DNA from: Lycocorax pyrrhopterus obiensis
Lineage: Eukaryota > Chordata > Aves > Passeriformes > Paradisaeidae
Assembly (NCBI GenBank): GCA_014706295.1
Contig: JACSVZ010000008.1
Span: 19,013,659 to 19,077,658, forward strand
DNA: 64,000 nucleotides
Direction of reading: 5' to 3'
Shown: piece after piece, positions 1-14,515 of the stretch
Position numbering within the stretch: position 1 is the first letter of the stretch
How the letters are laid out: each line of letters begins with the position of its first letter
Notes under the pieces: generated by a model
The model's input: only the letters and a program-made list of their open reading frames with translations
The model's database searches: none
Told to the model about the DNA's origin: nothing
Program-made: the position numbers and the translations under genes

Positions 1-3000
1 TCTTTTCAGCATCGATCTGTCACCACAGAAAGCTGCTGACAGACAGCCCCGATTCACACAGCCACGCAGGAAATCCCGATAACCAATTATCGCTGTGCAG
101 GAATTCATCTCTCAGAGAGGCATCCCTGCCTACCAGTGTCTGCAGCTTCATACACCCGAGTACCAGCATCGTTGTAGCAGCACCTTTTAAGTTCAGTTTT
201 AAACAAAATTTTGAAAATCAGAGCGTCACAAGGCACACTCTGCCTTGTTCAATAGTGCTAGTGGCAGCTGCTTATGCCAGAGGGCTGGGAATGGTTTGTT
301 CTTTTTTCTCAGAAAAAACCCCAGACTTCAGAGAAGGTCATAAAGTTTCGATCAAGAGTAGACCTGCCCGGTGTCCTTCTTGCCCAATATCTTGTTCCCA
401 AGAGCACTGTGGACCTGGTGAAGCAGCTGTGAGATAATCCCTCAGTAGATCACACTCAGTAATTAGGATTTCTCTACCTGCTCCCATAACCATCCCAGCA
501 GAGTTGCATGAATACAGCCCTGCCCACTGCAGCTACTCTGATACCAGTACAAGGGAGCACATCCTGCCCCTGGTGCTCCTGCATAGCAAGGGAAATAAGC
601 TGTACCAATACAAAAGACATCACATACTTGACATTAAAGCTGAGTTGATGTAACTACTTTAACACAAAATTACATCTTTACAAAATTATACTGACCAAAC
701 TTCTATGAGGAGACCTGGACATGGAGAATAGCTTGATGAAAAATAGTATCTAAAAGTACAATGAGTAAAAAAATTATATTCTGGATCAATTATTTACATG
801 TTGCCTCAAACCCCGTATCTTCAGACCTGTTAAGGAAAGAATATTTATTTTACAGTTAAAGAAAGATACCAGGAGATACAATACACTATTTCAGACATTA
901 AATGAAAGCATTCCTGAATGCTGAAAGCCATTGTGTACAGAAAGGGCACAGAGAAGGAGCCTTTGAGAACCCTGAATAAGAAAATAAATCTCTCTTTATT
1001 TGCCTTGGAGAGTCTTTTTTTTTGATGTCAGCTCAACTTTTCTTTGAAACCTTACCATCAAGTTGCATACTGCAAAAAGGAAACAGAGATGTTTATTTAT
1101 TAGCAGAGAATCACAAGCCACTCTCTGCCCAGGATGGTCTCTGTCTTCTTTACAACTGCTGAGATGGCAAATACATCTCCTAACCCTGGACAATGGTATT
1201 GCCCAGGATAAGAAGCCCCAGCAGCAGTTTGCAAACCCCATCTGTATCTGGGACACCCAGAGGGATGTGTGAAAAGATTCACAGCAAAGGGTGAAATGGC
1301 TTGAAATTGCATTTGTCATATTCTACTCTTTATGAATATAGAAATACAGTTTTTATTCCTGTTCCCTCACCCAGGATGGTAGGAAAAATCACCATATTTC
1401 CTGAATAAGTAAGCGGAAAAAAAGACCATTTGGAATTAAAAGCTAGTTTGTAGTGCGAAGTTAAAAAGTTAAGGTTTTCTCATGTATACTTTTAGTGCAA
1501 AAGCAGCCTTTCCTGTTAAATTCCTTGGTAATTTGATAATGCAAGGGGCACCTAACAAAAAAGCACTGAAAAACATTGTAAACGTCTTGATTATCAGGAG
1601 GCTACAGCCTGTTACAAGCTCAGTATTTTCTCAGTCCCTAGCCAGAGCCCTTACCACCCTCATCATGCATGAACAATGCAGAGAAATGAACTCTCTCCAC
1701 AGTGGGCTCTTCTCGGGGGTCTGAAGCCATGAGTGCTGGAACAGTGGGTGGGTCTTTTCGTGCTGCCAACACCTGGTGGTGGGACAGGGGCCTAGGATCT
1801 CACACAGGCTGCTCTCAGACAGCAAACAATCTCCAGCACGAGCTGGATTTGGGCTGGTTCCTAGAAAGAAAGAATTCGAGCTGCTTGGTTACTGTGCTTG
1901 GATTTTCTTCAAATGTGTCTTCACAGGCAGTGGATGTGTTTCGACATGGACTCATTGACTGGAATGCCTGAATGTATAATTTTCCTTCTACCCTGAAAAT
2001 GTAATTTCCTCTTGCCACCAGTGCCAGCAATTCTTGCTAATGCTTTTAATAGAGCCTTGTCCCTCTTGTACATCTCTATGTTTTTTACAATCTCTCCCAG
2101 TTAATGACTGTCTGTAGTAGATGGGGAAACTCAACCAGGTGGTCAAGGCCACTGAGAGCTGCCCAGCACTCAGGAAGCTCTGGGCACTGTTCCTGGAGTT
2201 ACACATGGGACAGTGCAGTGAGGGGCCTGGAGAAGCAAAGGACACAGCCATAGCCTGGGATAAAAGCACATAACAGCAGCTCATGGCCTGAAGAAGAGGC
2301 TGCAGCCCATTGCACCATTTGTACACCATGGCAGAGAAAATCCCATCACTTCAGCAGGTGCCTTCAGACAGATCCTCTGTGCTGAAGCAGTGCTTTCTCT
2401 GCCAGGAATGTCCTAATGCATTTTCCCCACCATCACAAACCTTGATGCCTTCAGTTGTCTCCTTGTTTTCAGAGATTGGTTTCAGGAAACCAAGATGCCC
2501 AGCTTAAAATCTCAAACTGTTTTGTGCAGGTGATCTCTAAAATGAAAACTAAATATATCTCCCTAAAATGAACTATTAATACTGATATTGATCCAGACTC
2601 TGAGCAAATAATTGAATGTACTTCTACTATTTGGATGGCTAAATATTTCCAATAAAGAGCATTATGAACAATGCATAATATGTTTGCTTTGGAGGAAGGC
2701 TTAAGGATTTAAAGCTCATGTTAGAAACGTTAGCTGCTGTCACTAACGTGACTTGCTGACTTGAGTGTTTATTTTTTCTGATTTTTCCCCATTCCCTCCA
2801 ATTTTTCAATTAAAACTTAATCGCCTGCCCACTCACTCGCTGCAGAAGTGACGGGGAGATTACAAGCTGTCATAAAAACCTTCTTTGGTCTCACATTTCT
2901 CTCTGGCAACACAGAGGAAAGGTCAGTTCTAGTGCTGGCCTATACACTAAGCCACACTTGTGGCTTAAGCCCTTGCTGTAGGAATGTTCATTGGGTGTCG

Positions 3001-6000
3001 GATCGTGTGTTCATGTCCCACCTTGCTTCAACTTTGCCTGAGTGTCTTCTAGTGGGCTGCATTGGCATCTCATCAGCAGAAATCAGGAGCCAGCTCCTGG
3101 GTGATATATTTCTTGCATATTCCTCTGAATTGGGTATGTTAATCTGATTTTATGGCTTATTTCCATATGTTGAATAAACTAGGGTTGTCTCTGCATATGT
3201 GAAATGAACAAAGAACAGCAGACCTGTGTTCCAGCTGAGCAGCTGTCCAGTGGAGAGAAATTTCTGCAAAGATCATTACCTTGAAAAGCTGGCTGAGTAG
3301 GGCAGCACAACACTTTACCTGCTAGGAGACCACAACAGCCTTGTGCTATTGCATTCATTTCCTTAAATAAGCCTGTAGCTCTAAAATGATCAAGGACTAG
3401 TTTAAGCTTGTAACCAGAGCAGTGACTGGAGGGAAGCTGTAAAGGCAGTCTGTGTATATGTACAATGATAGCAGCAAGAGAAGAGATTAGATAAACAGAA
3501 GATCATTTGCAGCATCATGTGCCTCACAAGCCTCTCCTGGCAGGAGATGTATTGCATCCACTCCAAAACAATTAGCCAACCTGACAAGCAGGGAATATTC
3601 ACTGGGGGTAGGTAGCAAGGGTGATTTGCACTGAGACCCCTAGGTTATCAGAAGAGCAGAGGCCACGGTTTTTCTGGACACTTTTATGGCCAGCTGTTTA
3701 TTTTTAAGATTAATTTATTGTTCCTCGTGGGTGTGGTGCTGTAGCATGCTAAAGGATCTGTTCTGAGTGTCATCCTTACAGGAGGAACCAGGGATAAAAT
3801 TTTGGCCTCCCTGGTTTACCAAGTGGAGTGGAGGTCAGCAGCTTGGATAGACCTTGTGCAGACAGAGCAACAGGAAACAATACAGTGATCCTCTCACAGA
3901 CACAATGGGGCATGAGCTGCCATTCCCAAGTAGGCATTCACATCTCCTGCCTCCAAAAGGGAGCATAAAACCTCCTGGAACATTTTCACTCCATAGTGTT
4001 GTAAATGAAGAGAATCATACACCTACAAGGATTTTTTTCTACCAAGATGCTGAACATTGGAGCTGTCTCAAGGCTTTTCAGTAATATAGGGAAAATTCCT
4101 GTATTCCTCTTTCATCGGTAATTTTGGGGGTGGCTGATTTTGCAGATGCAGCAGAGTCAGTCCTGAGGCGGAACTGTAAGGAACTGTAGAGCCCCAGGAA
4201 ATGTTTTAGAGTAGCTCTTTGCTCCTTAAGCTCTCACCTACTTTGTACAATCCCAGATGCAGCCAGAACTGCCATGTACCTGGGAAAACCCCACGCAACA
4301 ACCAACTACCCAAACTATACCGCAAGGGAACAGGGTGAGGGACCGAGCTTGGGGAGTGTGCAGTGCCCTGGAGAAGATCACAGACCTGTTGGAAGAGCTG
4401 TGGAGTCCTGGTGCCCACTGCCCAGGCATGGTCCTTCCCATGGTCCTGATTAGCTGCTGGCTGGGCTGGAGGAGGGGGTAAGCCAGCATTTACCTGAACT
4501 ACAGATTCATTAATACAGCTGTTCTGGATCTTTGTGAAAAATACTCCTTGTCATCCCTTTTAGCAGACTGTTTTCATCTGGATCCTTTTGGCATTTCCAT
4601 GGATTACCCTGATAGCCAGATGAAAAATGTTTGCAATCACTTTCCATATCTGATTGGTTTTCCTCACTTGAGCCTGGTCTCTTGGAGCCCATGGCATTGT
4701 GCCTATTTCTGATTGGAAGGCTGAAGGATTTTTAAAAGGAGAGAAGTAAACTGCAGATAATAATAATAAAACCTTTCTGCCAGGTGGTGTTAGCAGCAGA
4801 AACAGGCAGAATGACAGTGTCTAGAGTTTCCATTTAATATAACTAAAATAAATGGTTCTAGCCTCCACCTAATACCTTGCCCTCTAGAGTTTTAGGAATG
4901 CAGACTGTAAATCCCTGATCACCTTAATTCCTGTTATTTTCTGAGCCCAAAGTTTATGTTATTCATCAACTGACTGAACTAAAATCCTTGTGAGAACTCC
5001 AGGCTTCTTGGTAAAATCCCCCTAGACCTCACCTGTCAAAGAGTCCAGGGAATTTTTAAAGCCTGGTGGTATCCAGCAGCAATATTGCAGTGTTTGAGGC
5101 CCTGCTGCCATGGAGGACAGCATGAGCAGATCTCCATCCCTGAGACGGCATCACCAGAAAAAGGAGTTCTATTTGAGAACCAGAAAGTCTCGCTGTGGTT
5201 TTGGAAAGGATTTTCCTTCACTGTCTTCATTCCAGAGCTACAGGCAATCTTTTAGATAGACTGGATCCATGCCACAGCGTGCCTTGAAGATTGAGTCTGA
5301 AACTTGTACTTGATTCTCATGAGGAAAGTTACCCAAATATGGCCTGTGTCTGGTGTGCAGCAGTCTTGCATTTCTTTATTATAAGTGGCTCCTATCCTGA
5401 ACAAAAATGGAAAGGTAGCCCTGTGTTAAATGTCATAGGAAAAATTATAAAGTTTTGCTGCTTCCCTAATCTCCCGCCAGGCAACATTTTTCAAGAATTA
5501 ATGAACTAAAGACACGAAATCCATTAATAGGTACAAAACCTTATACCCGGTCCAGGATGGATGGCTTTTTCTTTTTTCCATGGACCAAATTTGCACTCAT
5601 CATTTTTGATATGGAAGAAATACTGTTCATGACACTTCAATAGCAGATTTTGCAAGAAAACTGCCAGGAGTTATTGGGTCTCCCACCTACCTACTGTGAG
5701 TTGAATAGATCAAATCTGTTTCCAAAGGCAATACGAACCTTAACTGATCCCAAAGCTTAAAGATGCTTTCTAAGGCTAAGGAACTCGTTTCTTTTTAATA
5801 CAAGACAATGCAGAGGATCCTGCTCTACTGTATCAGCAGAGGAGCCAAAGCAGAGGTTGCCTCTTGCTAGATCAGCCTGTCACTGTCTCCTCTAATGCCC
5901 TAACCAGGGCTGACCTGGTTTTCACATACTGGGCTGTCTCCATGGAATGATCCAAAAACTACTAAAGGTCACCATGTCCTGTGCCCATGAGGAGCATAAC

Positions 6001-7579
6001 CATATCTGGGACACCCATTTGAAATAATTCATCTCCTTTGGGCACCCACACAAATGTTCTTGGTGTAGGGATCCCGTGGTTTGAATGGACACCTTCTACC
6101 TGAGTTCATTGATGCCTCACTGATAACTCAGATTCAGCTATAACATTGATTTGCCTATTGTACTGTCCTAATGCTGTTATAGAGTAGTCTCAGAGCTGTG
6201 TTTGCTGAATTTTACGTGTTTATATTTATTCCATTTATTGAAATCCACTGAAAACTCTCATAAAAAGATCTTTGCTGCTTTTTGCGTTTACAACAGGACT
6301 GGTAAGTCAGAGAACAAAGATATTCAATAAGGCGTTTAAAGGCACTTTTAAGGCCCAGTTTCTGGACAAACACCTCTGTCCCTCATTTCTTCCACATTAC
6401 AGATGCCAGCAGACACAGGAAGTGACAGGGTGGATGTGCTTCTCAACCCTGAGCTGCGGAGGAAGAACCCTGCGACATTTGGTAGCCACTGATGTTTCTG
6501 GGGCTGGAGGCTTCATGCCGAAGCATACTGCACTGCTGGCTAGACAGAACCAGGCATAAGGCAATGCAAGGATGCGTGGAGCCATGGCTTTATTTGTGAG
6601 GCTACAGGTGAACAACACCCCCAGGGTGAAACAAAATTCTGAAAGACACACACTTTGCTGCCTCAAGCAGAGTTCCTACAGAGACTTTTAAGCATCTAAG
6701 TCCTATTTTCCATAGACGATCCAGATCTTAAAAAATAGCAAGACCTCGGGAGTAACAAAAGACATCCACTCAGAGATCTGCAGATGTTTGGGTCAGGAGT
6801 TCAGGCCACTGCAAAAATACCTTCTGCCTGGGAGAGAAAAGGAAAACCCAGAGACCCCACTGGTTTTGCTATAGAGTCTGGATAGTCCGCGTTTCTTTGG
6901 GGGCTCATTCAGCCTTTTAATTTGTACAGCCACACTTTACCACACGTGTCCAATGTACCTTCCTGGTAAACTCTTCTTCCTGGCCTTTCAACTGCAGGAT
7001 CTCACCTTGCTTGGATGTCTCTGAGTGATGCTCACAGGAAAACAACCGCTGAAATGCCAAACAGATGTGAAAATGCATCTCAAGAGGAATGTATGGGTGT
7101 TGTCTGTCTGTCATCACCCCTTTCACCATTTTGCCTCCTCTCCTTTCATCTGGTGCCCACCTCTGCCAAGCCACAGACAGGGGAGCTACGTGAAATGTGA
7201 GACAGAGCCCTGTTTAACCTGACCTCAGTTTCTGCACTGTGAGCTCTCCACTGGTCTTTACCTGGCTGTGTGAAATTCAGCTTCACTTCACTGAACATTT
7301 ACTTTAAGGCGGGAGAGTCGTGCTTGGGTATTTTGGGCAGGTGCCTGTGGAAGAGCCGGTCTACCTTAACAAAAATCATAAAGATAGGAAATCTCAGGAG
7401 TAATTTGTACTTACATTGGAAAAGCACCACCATCACCTCCCCCTACGTATGCAGCTAGTCTAAGAGGTTTTTACCTTTATTCTCATTTGGCCACATTGTT
7501 TAAAGCTCAATTACTTTTCCCCAACCTGTTCTTAAAAAGGCTGAAAAAGGTTGAACACTTTTAAGCAAGCAGTTTTGGC

Positions 7580-7594
7580 TTTTTTTTTTTTTTT
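7580..7594 (+). repeat. Poly(T) tract
   Basis: A homopolymer run of about 15 T. On the reverse strand no AATAAA lies within 30 nt before it. Confidence 0.9.
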
Positions 7595-8913
7595 CCAAAA
7601 CAAATGGTTTTCCTCTGAGATTTTTTTATAACAAGAACAGGGTTTTCTGGCAAAATAAACACAGGCCTTATTATAGAAATTAACAGAACTTTGTTTGATG
7701 GAAATATATATGCACCTAAAAACTAATAAGCTGTATATGATCCGTTTCTAGCTTAAAAAAAAAGGCAATCATATTCCCTCCCCAAAAGTACAAGAAATTT
7801 GCAGCGGATCCCTAAGGACTTTGTAAAAATACACAGATATAGTCCAAATTTCTCAGTAGAAGTTAAAAATAAGATCACTCTGAAACCAACATCAACCAAC
7901 ATCTTTAGCTTCTTTTAAGAAATTTTTTTTTCCTCTCTCTCTTTCAACTTTTTTTCCTACACGGTAAATTCCATTTTCTATAGGTAATTGAATAGCTAAA
8001 TGAACCAAAAACTCTACTACAATCTTCTTAAATTATAGCTTTTCCCTGCAAATGCTTTGAAAGTCTCTGATTTCCAGTGCTTTCAAAACAAAGACCAATT
8101 CTCTCCATCCTGTTCTTCTATGCCACATGGGATAGAAAGCACATTCTTGTTGCCCATATTGAGAAAAGAGAGGGCACGATTTGCGTGTTTTCTGTATCTG
8201 AATGACTCTGCTGTCTGCAGTAGAATCACTCCTAAATTTTTACCACTGCAGAAACTTAAACTCTTCTTTTCAGAGTGTCATTTGCTCTTCTGCAAAAGTC
8301 CATAGATTTACTCTGGGCATTTGAATAATTTTGGTACCCTCTTCCCAAAGAACCTCCTGTTAACAAAATGTGCCCATCCCACTCAATGATCTGAAAGGTA
8401 TTTTCCATCCTTAATGATTCTATGAAAACATAAATACAAGGCAAGGAAAAGGATTGTTGATAAAAATAGGCAAAGCAAATCATTACTTTGTAAGAATGGA
8501 GTGAATGTGATCTTAGTGTAGTGGAATTTGTGAGAGAAGCTTTAGTTTAGGGAACAATATGTGACCTTTCTCTTTTTCAAGAGAAAAACGCTCTTGGCAT
8601 TCTTCAGCCTGAAGAATTCTTAATTTGCTTGAAACTTGAGCCATGTTGATATGGATCTTTTAATTACTGTCCTCTGTTGACCTGGACAAAGCATTGTGAG
8701 AAGACTTCAAATCCATCATTCCACTACTTTGACTGAGTGCTCACCTGTTCAAAGGTTTGGTTTTCGTTGCTTTATTTTTTTTAAAAACTTGCAAGCAAGC
8801 AGAAAGAGAGAATATTTTCTACTATCAGTAAGATCTTTCAAGCACCCACTGCAAGATGGGAGAAAACATTTTTTCTACTCACTGATCCAAAAGCTCAGAA
8901 TTAAATTCCCAGA

Positions 8914-9020
8914 GAAAACAATAAAAAAACACACAAAAAAAGAAAAAACCAAAACCACAAAAAACCAAACTAAAACAAATAAATAAACAACAACAACAAT
9001 ACAACCAACAAACCAAAACC
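8914..9020 (+). repeat. A-rich (AAAC/ACAA) low-complexity tract
   Basis: About 105 nt consist almost only of A and C with CAA and AAAC-like units. It gives rise to a meaningless Lys/Thr-rich open frame on + and a Val/Phe-rich one on the reverse strand. Confidence 0.9.
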
Positions 9021-12000
9021 ATGACCTGGTTGATTGCACTGGAATGAATTTGACCAACAGATGGCAGCTACTAAAAGTAGGATGGGTCACGTTCTCAGCC
9101 ATGTAAGCAAAATGAAAGCACTATAACCCATCTGCTATGTAAAAACGCTATTAGTCCTGCTCTTGAGACAAGTCACACAAAAGAAACATTCTCAAGTCCA
9201 TTGATTTTGGTCTATTTGCAGCAGAAAACACTATGCAGGGATATTCATATTCTCTGGCTAGCCTGTGACTTTGCAGCTTTCAGGGCACACAGGTTTTATT
9301 TCCTCTGTAGAAAACCTTTCTGCACTCAGAGGGTCAGGATGAAAATGGAGGAGAAACTATAAATACAGGAATGTGCAGGGACTGTTCTGCCAGACGACAT
9401 GTAGGGGGCTGGAAAGGTCCCAGGAATAATAAAAACACCAACATGCAAATATCAAAGCCTCGGGAGGAGAAAAAAAGGCTCCCCAGACTGGTGTGTTAGG
9501 GGCCAGTGCTCAGCCTGGGGACAGCCCAAAAAGCTTCCCCGTCCTATGATGCAACATAGGCACCCAGTCACCAAGTGTACACTTGGACACAAGGCACATA
9601 AACCTCTCTGAAGATTCCTGAGCAAATCCAACAAACACCTTCTAACACCAGGGCAGAGTCAGACACGGAGTGGCAAATACTTTCAGTAGAGATGAAAGTT
9701 TCCCTTCTGGTGGAAGCCTCCATTCAGGTGACAATTTTTAATCGAAAAAATATAGATCTGTACAAGGTTTTTTTTATTATTTGAATGGTTTCTAGCTACA
9801 GGAATGCTTTTTTCTTCAAAAGAGTTTCAGTTTTGGACTGAGAAAATTTTTCTTTATTGTTGGCAGTATTTCTGGGCAATATTTCTGGGCATTTTGTGCA
9901 AGAAGAAAAGGCAGGCAAGGAATCTGGAACTTCCTAATCCTTGTCGTTTTCCCATGGTCTCCTGCCTTCCAAAGGAGCACTTCAGCCACGAAAGGCATGA
10001 GGAGCAAAGAAGAGGAAGAATTTGTGCTGCAGGAGGAAAAGTTCTCTGATTTGTCAGATGATCACAGGCAAGGCTCAAATGTGATGTGAATCAGAGAAAA
10101 AAGCTGCTTCTGGTGGCCTCTTCTGTGCTTTTCAGAAAAGCTCAGAAACAGCCCACAGGAAACACAGTGTTTGCTTATTTAATCTGGTTTTAAAAATGGA
10201 GCAAGGGTTTAATGGCACAAAAGGCAAGAAAAACAATGGAGGTTGAAGGAGTCTGTTGGTCTGGAAGGCTCAGGGTCTGAAGTCATAGCCTGAAGGTGCT
10301 CTTAGGGTGCACATCTTTCTTTGAACTCATGATTTCAACATCAGGTGCTGATCAGACCAAGGTGATGCATAAAGGCATCTAAGAGCAAGAATGGCGTAAC
10401 AGTGCAGTAGCCACGGCTATAAGGTACACAGGTGAGTTAAACAGGACAGACAATCAGCTCTTACCTGCTGCTCATCATTTCATGCAAATGATGAACTGTC
10501 TGGTTCCTTTGAGACTGGCCGCTCCCCACAGAGTCAGAAAAAATAAGCAGATTGTGTGGGGTAATTGGCTTGCCAGTTTGGAATATTTGAAGATCCCAAT
10601 AGGAGCCCACCTACATTTGTAGGCACTTCAACATCTTGGGAAATCTGATCCAGTTCCCTAAGTCTTAAGAGTGATCCAGACTCAGGGAATGCAATTAAGC
10701 AAATAAGTCAGAAGCATTTATATCAGAGCCAGTGTTTCTTGACTTGCACAGCTCCTGGGGCAGCAGACTGAAGGCAGAGTGGGGCCAGCTCATGGGCACT
10801 CATGAATTGCACACACCAGAGGGTGCATGTCTGAGCCTGGCAATGGATCCCTGGGAGGAGCAGAGAGGGGCTGGAAGGGACATTAACTACCAGTGGTAGT
10901 GAGCAGTGCACATTCACTGCCCACTGGGAGAGGGGAACCACAGCATTTCCAGTTTGTGATTTGTAGATGCTCAGCAGTTTTCTGCCCACTGGCCCCAAGC
11001 CAGCTCAAGTAAGGTGGTAAAAAATTTCCTTCACTTCATGCATAGGGGGAGGGTGCTGGAATTCGTGGGGATGACATGTGTCTTCACACATAACCCCAGC
11101 TTCAGACAGACCTTGCAGACACCTACTCAATGTGATGACTGTGAAGAAGCATCCCAGAAGCAGTCTGTGTTTTCCTGTGACTTTTTTTGCCCATCTGTAA
11201 ACCAGCTACAGCATTCACACCATGAGGTGCTAAGAGGGGAAGCACAGAGATTTTTGGAGGCTGCATTTAAAACAGCTAATGATAATGAGCTAAGCCAGGA
11301 ACCCAGTGGGGTCGGATTGGACAATGCATTTTTAGTACTAGGATGGTAAATAGCTGAAGGAAGAAGCCACCATTAAATGAAGACTAAATGAAGTTCTGCG
11401 TTTGTATCCAGTTGCTGTTCAGAGGAGCAATCCTACTTCCAAGTCATTAATAGCAGCACAGTTTAATAATAACAATAAAAAAAGACATCTGGATGAAATC
11501 AGAAGAGGGGAGCAGAACTGCGTGTGCATAGGGAACCCAGGCATGTCCCAGGCTCACTCACATATTTTGCTACAGAAAAGCCAGAGTATTTCATTGAGGG
11601 AGGAGAAGGCAGCCAGCCAGAATGCACTTGAAACCTGGAGCTCTGCTACTTTTAAACTAAACATTTCTGCTTATCTCTTTACCCCTGCAGAGACAGCTTT
11701 TGCTGAATATCCAAACGTTAATGGAACAAGCCTTCAGGGAAGACAGCCAAGCCAAGTATCCCTGCCCAGAACTAGCTTTTCTCCTTGATTGCTCCCTTTC
11801 TTCATCTGTCCAATATTTCTCAGCCTGTTTCTTTCTCCTTATTTTGTACAGACATCATCCTGACATCCTCCTAATTCATCTTGATTTGTACAACAGGCTC
11901 CCCCAGCCCTAGGTGCCTCCAAATGCATGTGGTTTGCAGTTATTATGGAAAGCAGATAACAATTGCTTCTCACATACAAATCCCAGTCTCGTTGTTCCTT

Positions 12001-13934
12001 GGCAGGGAGAAGGAGTTGACTGAATTGCTCTGCCCTTGAGGAGTGAGGATGAGTTGACTGGGGCACCACGAGCTTTCTCAGTCACACATGAGCCAAGACA
12101 TCCTTGGACACAAGAGTGGCCAAGGTAGCACCACTCTGCACTGTCTTCCCTCCACTTGCCAACCAAGCCCAGAAAACACCAGCAAGACCAAACACCATTG
12201 CCATTTGAGAAGGCAAAACCAGCCAAGTAAAGCAGCCAAATACATCACACAGGACCAGCTGAGGGAGGTGCCTTATTTGCACCTGCACAGGGAGAGAACT
12301 GAGGGCAGCAGTTCCCAGCTCTGCCATCTCTGGCTCGCCTGCTTCAGGAGGCTTTGCAGTCCCTAAATACAAACCCTCACGATACAGGTCAAAGAGTAAC
12401 AGGTCGACAGATAGCAAAGCCACCAGGGGCTATTCTGTTCATTACACTACGCTTATACACATCCTGGTCAGAGGACTTTCTCCAGCGACTCCTATCTCTA
12501 GGCAAACAAAGTCTAGGTAGGAGGATGTAGTTTTCAGAAAATACATCCTCTCTCAGAAGTATTGGAGAGATGATTGTTCCCCAAAGTTGATCACCACAAC
12601 ACAGGAAAGCTTCAGACTGGCCCCAGAGCAGACCCGTGAGTGAAAATAAGGATTTATAGTGCAGCAGACAGGAGGTAATTACACTCTGTCTCAGTAGTTA
12701 CCTGGGGACTAACGACCTTGCACAGATGAAATAGTGAGACTATTAGAGCTGATTTTCTGAAAATACTCAAGCAGTCCTCTGACAGCTGGACAGACAGGGA
12801 TGTTACTGGAATTGCTGGTCAGAGCAGTATCTGTCAGCACGCTGCCAGGGAAACATGCTGCAGAAATGGTGTCTGCTGCACATGTTGCTTGCAGAGCCTC
12901 CTGGAGAAACTTTGCCTGCAGTGAGCAATTTGTAAGGATGAGAACATTTTCCTTTTATTAATGTTAAGTATCTTCCCACTTCCCCACCATTTTTGTGAAC
13001 CCCATTATCATCTGCTATATAAATGCACAGCCCAGGAAGAGGCATTATTAGTGTGGAATCAAGAGAGAGTAAGGGGAGGAGAACTGATACTAGGAGGCTG
13101 CACAAGAAGAAATCTGGTGACATATAGAAGGGGAAATTTCAAGGAACTAGATTTTTTCTGGGGCAGATACTCCCTGTGAACTTCCAGTGGACAAGAGAAA
13201 CAAAGCCTACAGACCTTGATGGAGTTCTTATCACAGACCACAGCCCCCAAGTCTCTTCTCTTACAACGGGGGAATGCCTTTGCAGTAACTTCTTCTCAAC
13301 TAAAGAATAAGTCTTTTCCCCAAATAGAAATAATATGGAAAACTGATCTCATTTGGGGCCTGAAAAGTCAATACATCGCTATTACAAATGGGACTAGAAA
13401 AGGGATGAGAGCTCTGTGAGGAAATAGCATTAAGATATCAGTACTCATACATTTTTTACAAGATGTCTCTAGTGTACAACTGCAACACGCAGCTAAAAAA
13501 AGTCAATTATTTTAAAAATTAAAAAATGAAAGGACACCACAAACAGAAGCTGCTTAAGTGGTCACATACAAGTGGGTTGTGAAAAAAAACCATGATTTCC
13601 CCCCGTCTTTATAAATTTCAACCAATTTCCTAGTCCCCTCTGAAGGAACATCTTTGTCCTAAGTTTCTGAATACCAGCCAAAAGAAGTCAGTTTTAGACT
13701 CTGCAAAGGATCACAAATTGAAAGAGGCTGCCACTCCTGGGAGAGGCAGGATCAGGATGAAAAATTGTCTGGATAATTGGACAGATATTCCTAACCAACA
13801 TGAAATTTGGGAAGTTCAAGTACAAAGTATTACCATCAAAAGGAAAAATCAAGTGCGGAAACAGAGGAGAGAATGATGAGCTATTCACTGACTGAACAGG
13901 CAACTGCACAGCACAAAATGGTCGAGTCATAAAC

Positions 13935-14515
13935 TCAGTGAGTCAGTGGTGTGATGCCATTGCAAACAAGACAAATTTCCTTCTAAGATGTATTATCACA
14001 AGTGTTATGTGTATATAACACAAGAGCAATGATTTCACTCTTCTGGAATACTGTATCCATTCTGGGGCACCACAGTTAAAGGGAGATGTAGAGAACTGGA
14101 AAAGGTCCAAAGGATAGTAATAGGAAGGATTGAGGTATTGAAAATATGGCCCAGGAAGGATAGATGAAGGAAGTAGATTTGTTTAGTCTACAAAAAAAGA
14201 AGACTAAGGAGAGATGTAATAGCAGTCTTCTCACATTTAAAAGGTCAGGAAGATTATGATCAATTGCTCTCCAGGTTCCCTAAGAGGAAGAGAAGAAAAA
14301 TCAGTTTTACTCCAAGCAAAGCAGATGTAAAGGGGTTATTAAGAACGCTTTATGACTATCAGCATAGCTAAATATTGGAGGGTTTTTTATAAGAAATCAG
14401 GCAAACAACCATAAGCATTTTGTAGATGTAATCCTCCTGCCTAAATGCAGAGTGATGAAGGAAATCTCTGCAGGCCCGTTCCAGTACTACAAGATTATAG
14501 TGAATCTATGACTTT
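13935..14515 (+). mobile_element. Old, long CR1/L3-clade LINE copy with intact 3' end
   Basis: About 580 nt align by eye with the end of the reverse-transcriptase region and 3' UTR of CR1/L3-type LINEs. In order I see GTGTGATGCCATTGCAAAC, CTGGAATACTGTATCCATTC, TGGGGCACCACAGTTAAAG, GAACTGGAAAAGGTCCAAAG, GATGTAATAGCAGTCTTC, GGGTTTTTTATAAGAAATCAG, and a 3' end of TAATCCTCCTGCCT followed by CCCGTTCCAGTAC and GAATCTATGAC. No open frame survives, so it is inactive. Its divergence places it among old sauropsid subfamilies; the exact subfamily cannot be named by eye. Confidence 0.8.

Larger units (their letters stand above)
1..13934. other. Gene-poor flank, no coding exon recognised
   Basis: Mostly AT-rich single-copy sequence. 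Open frames here are at most about 113 codons, overlap on both strands and resemble no family. Visible structure is limited to a poly(T) run at 7.58 kb and the A-rich tract at 8.9 kb. The stretch around 2700-2900 looks more structured and is listed as a possible conserved element. Confidence 0.7.

Noticed and set aside
2120..2200. MIR-like antisense sequence (ATGGGGAAACTCAACCAGG)
   Set aside because: Only one short block matches; the remainder cannot be aligned by eye with any confidence.
12743..12795. Palindromic sauropsid repeat (GAGCTGATTTTCTGAAAATAC)
   Set aside because: The similarity covers about 25 nt only and the expected inverted second half is not found.
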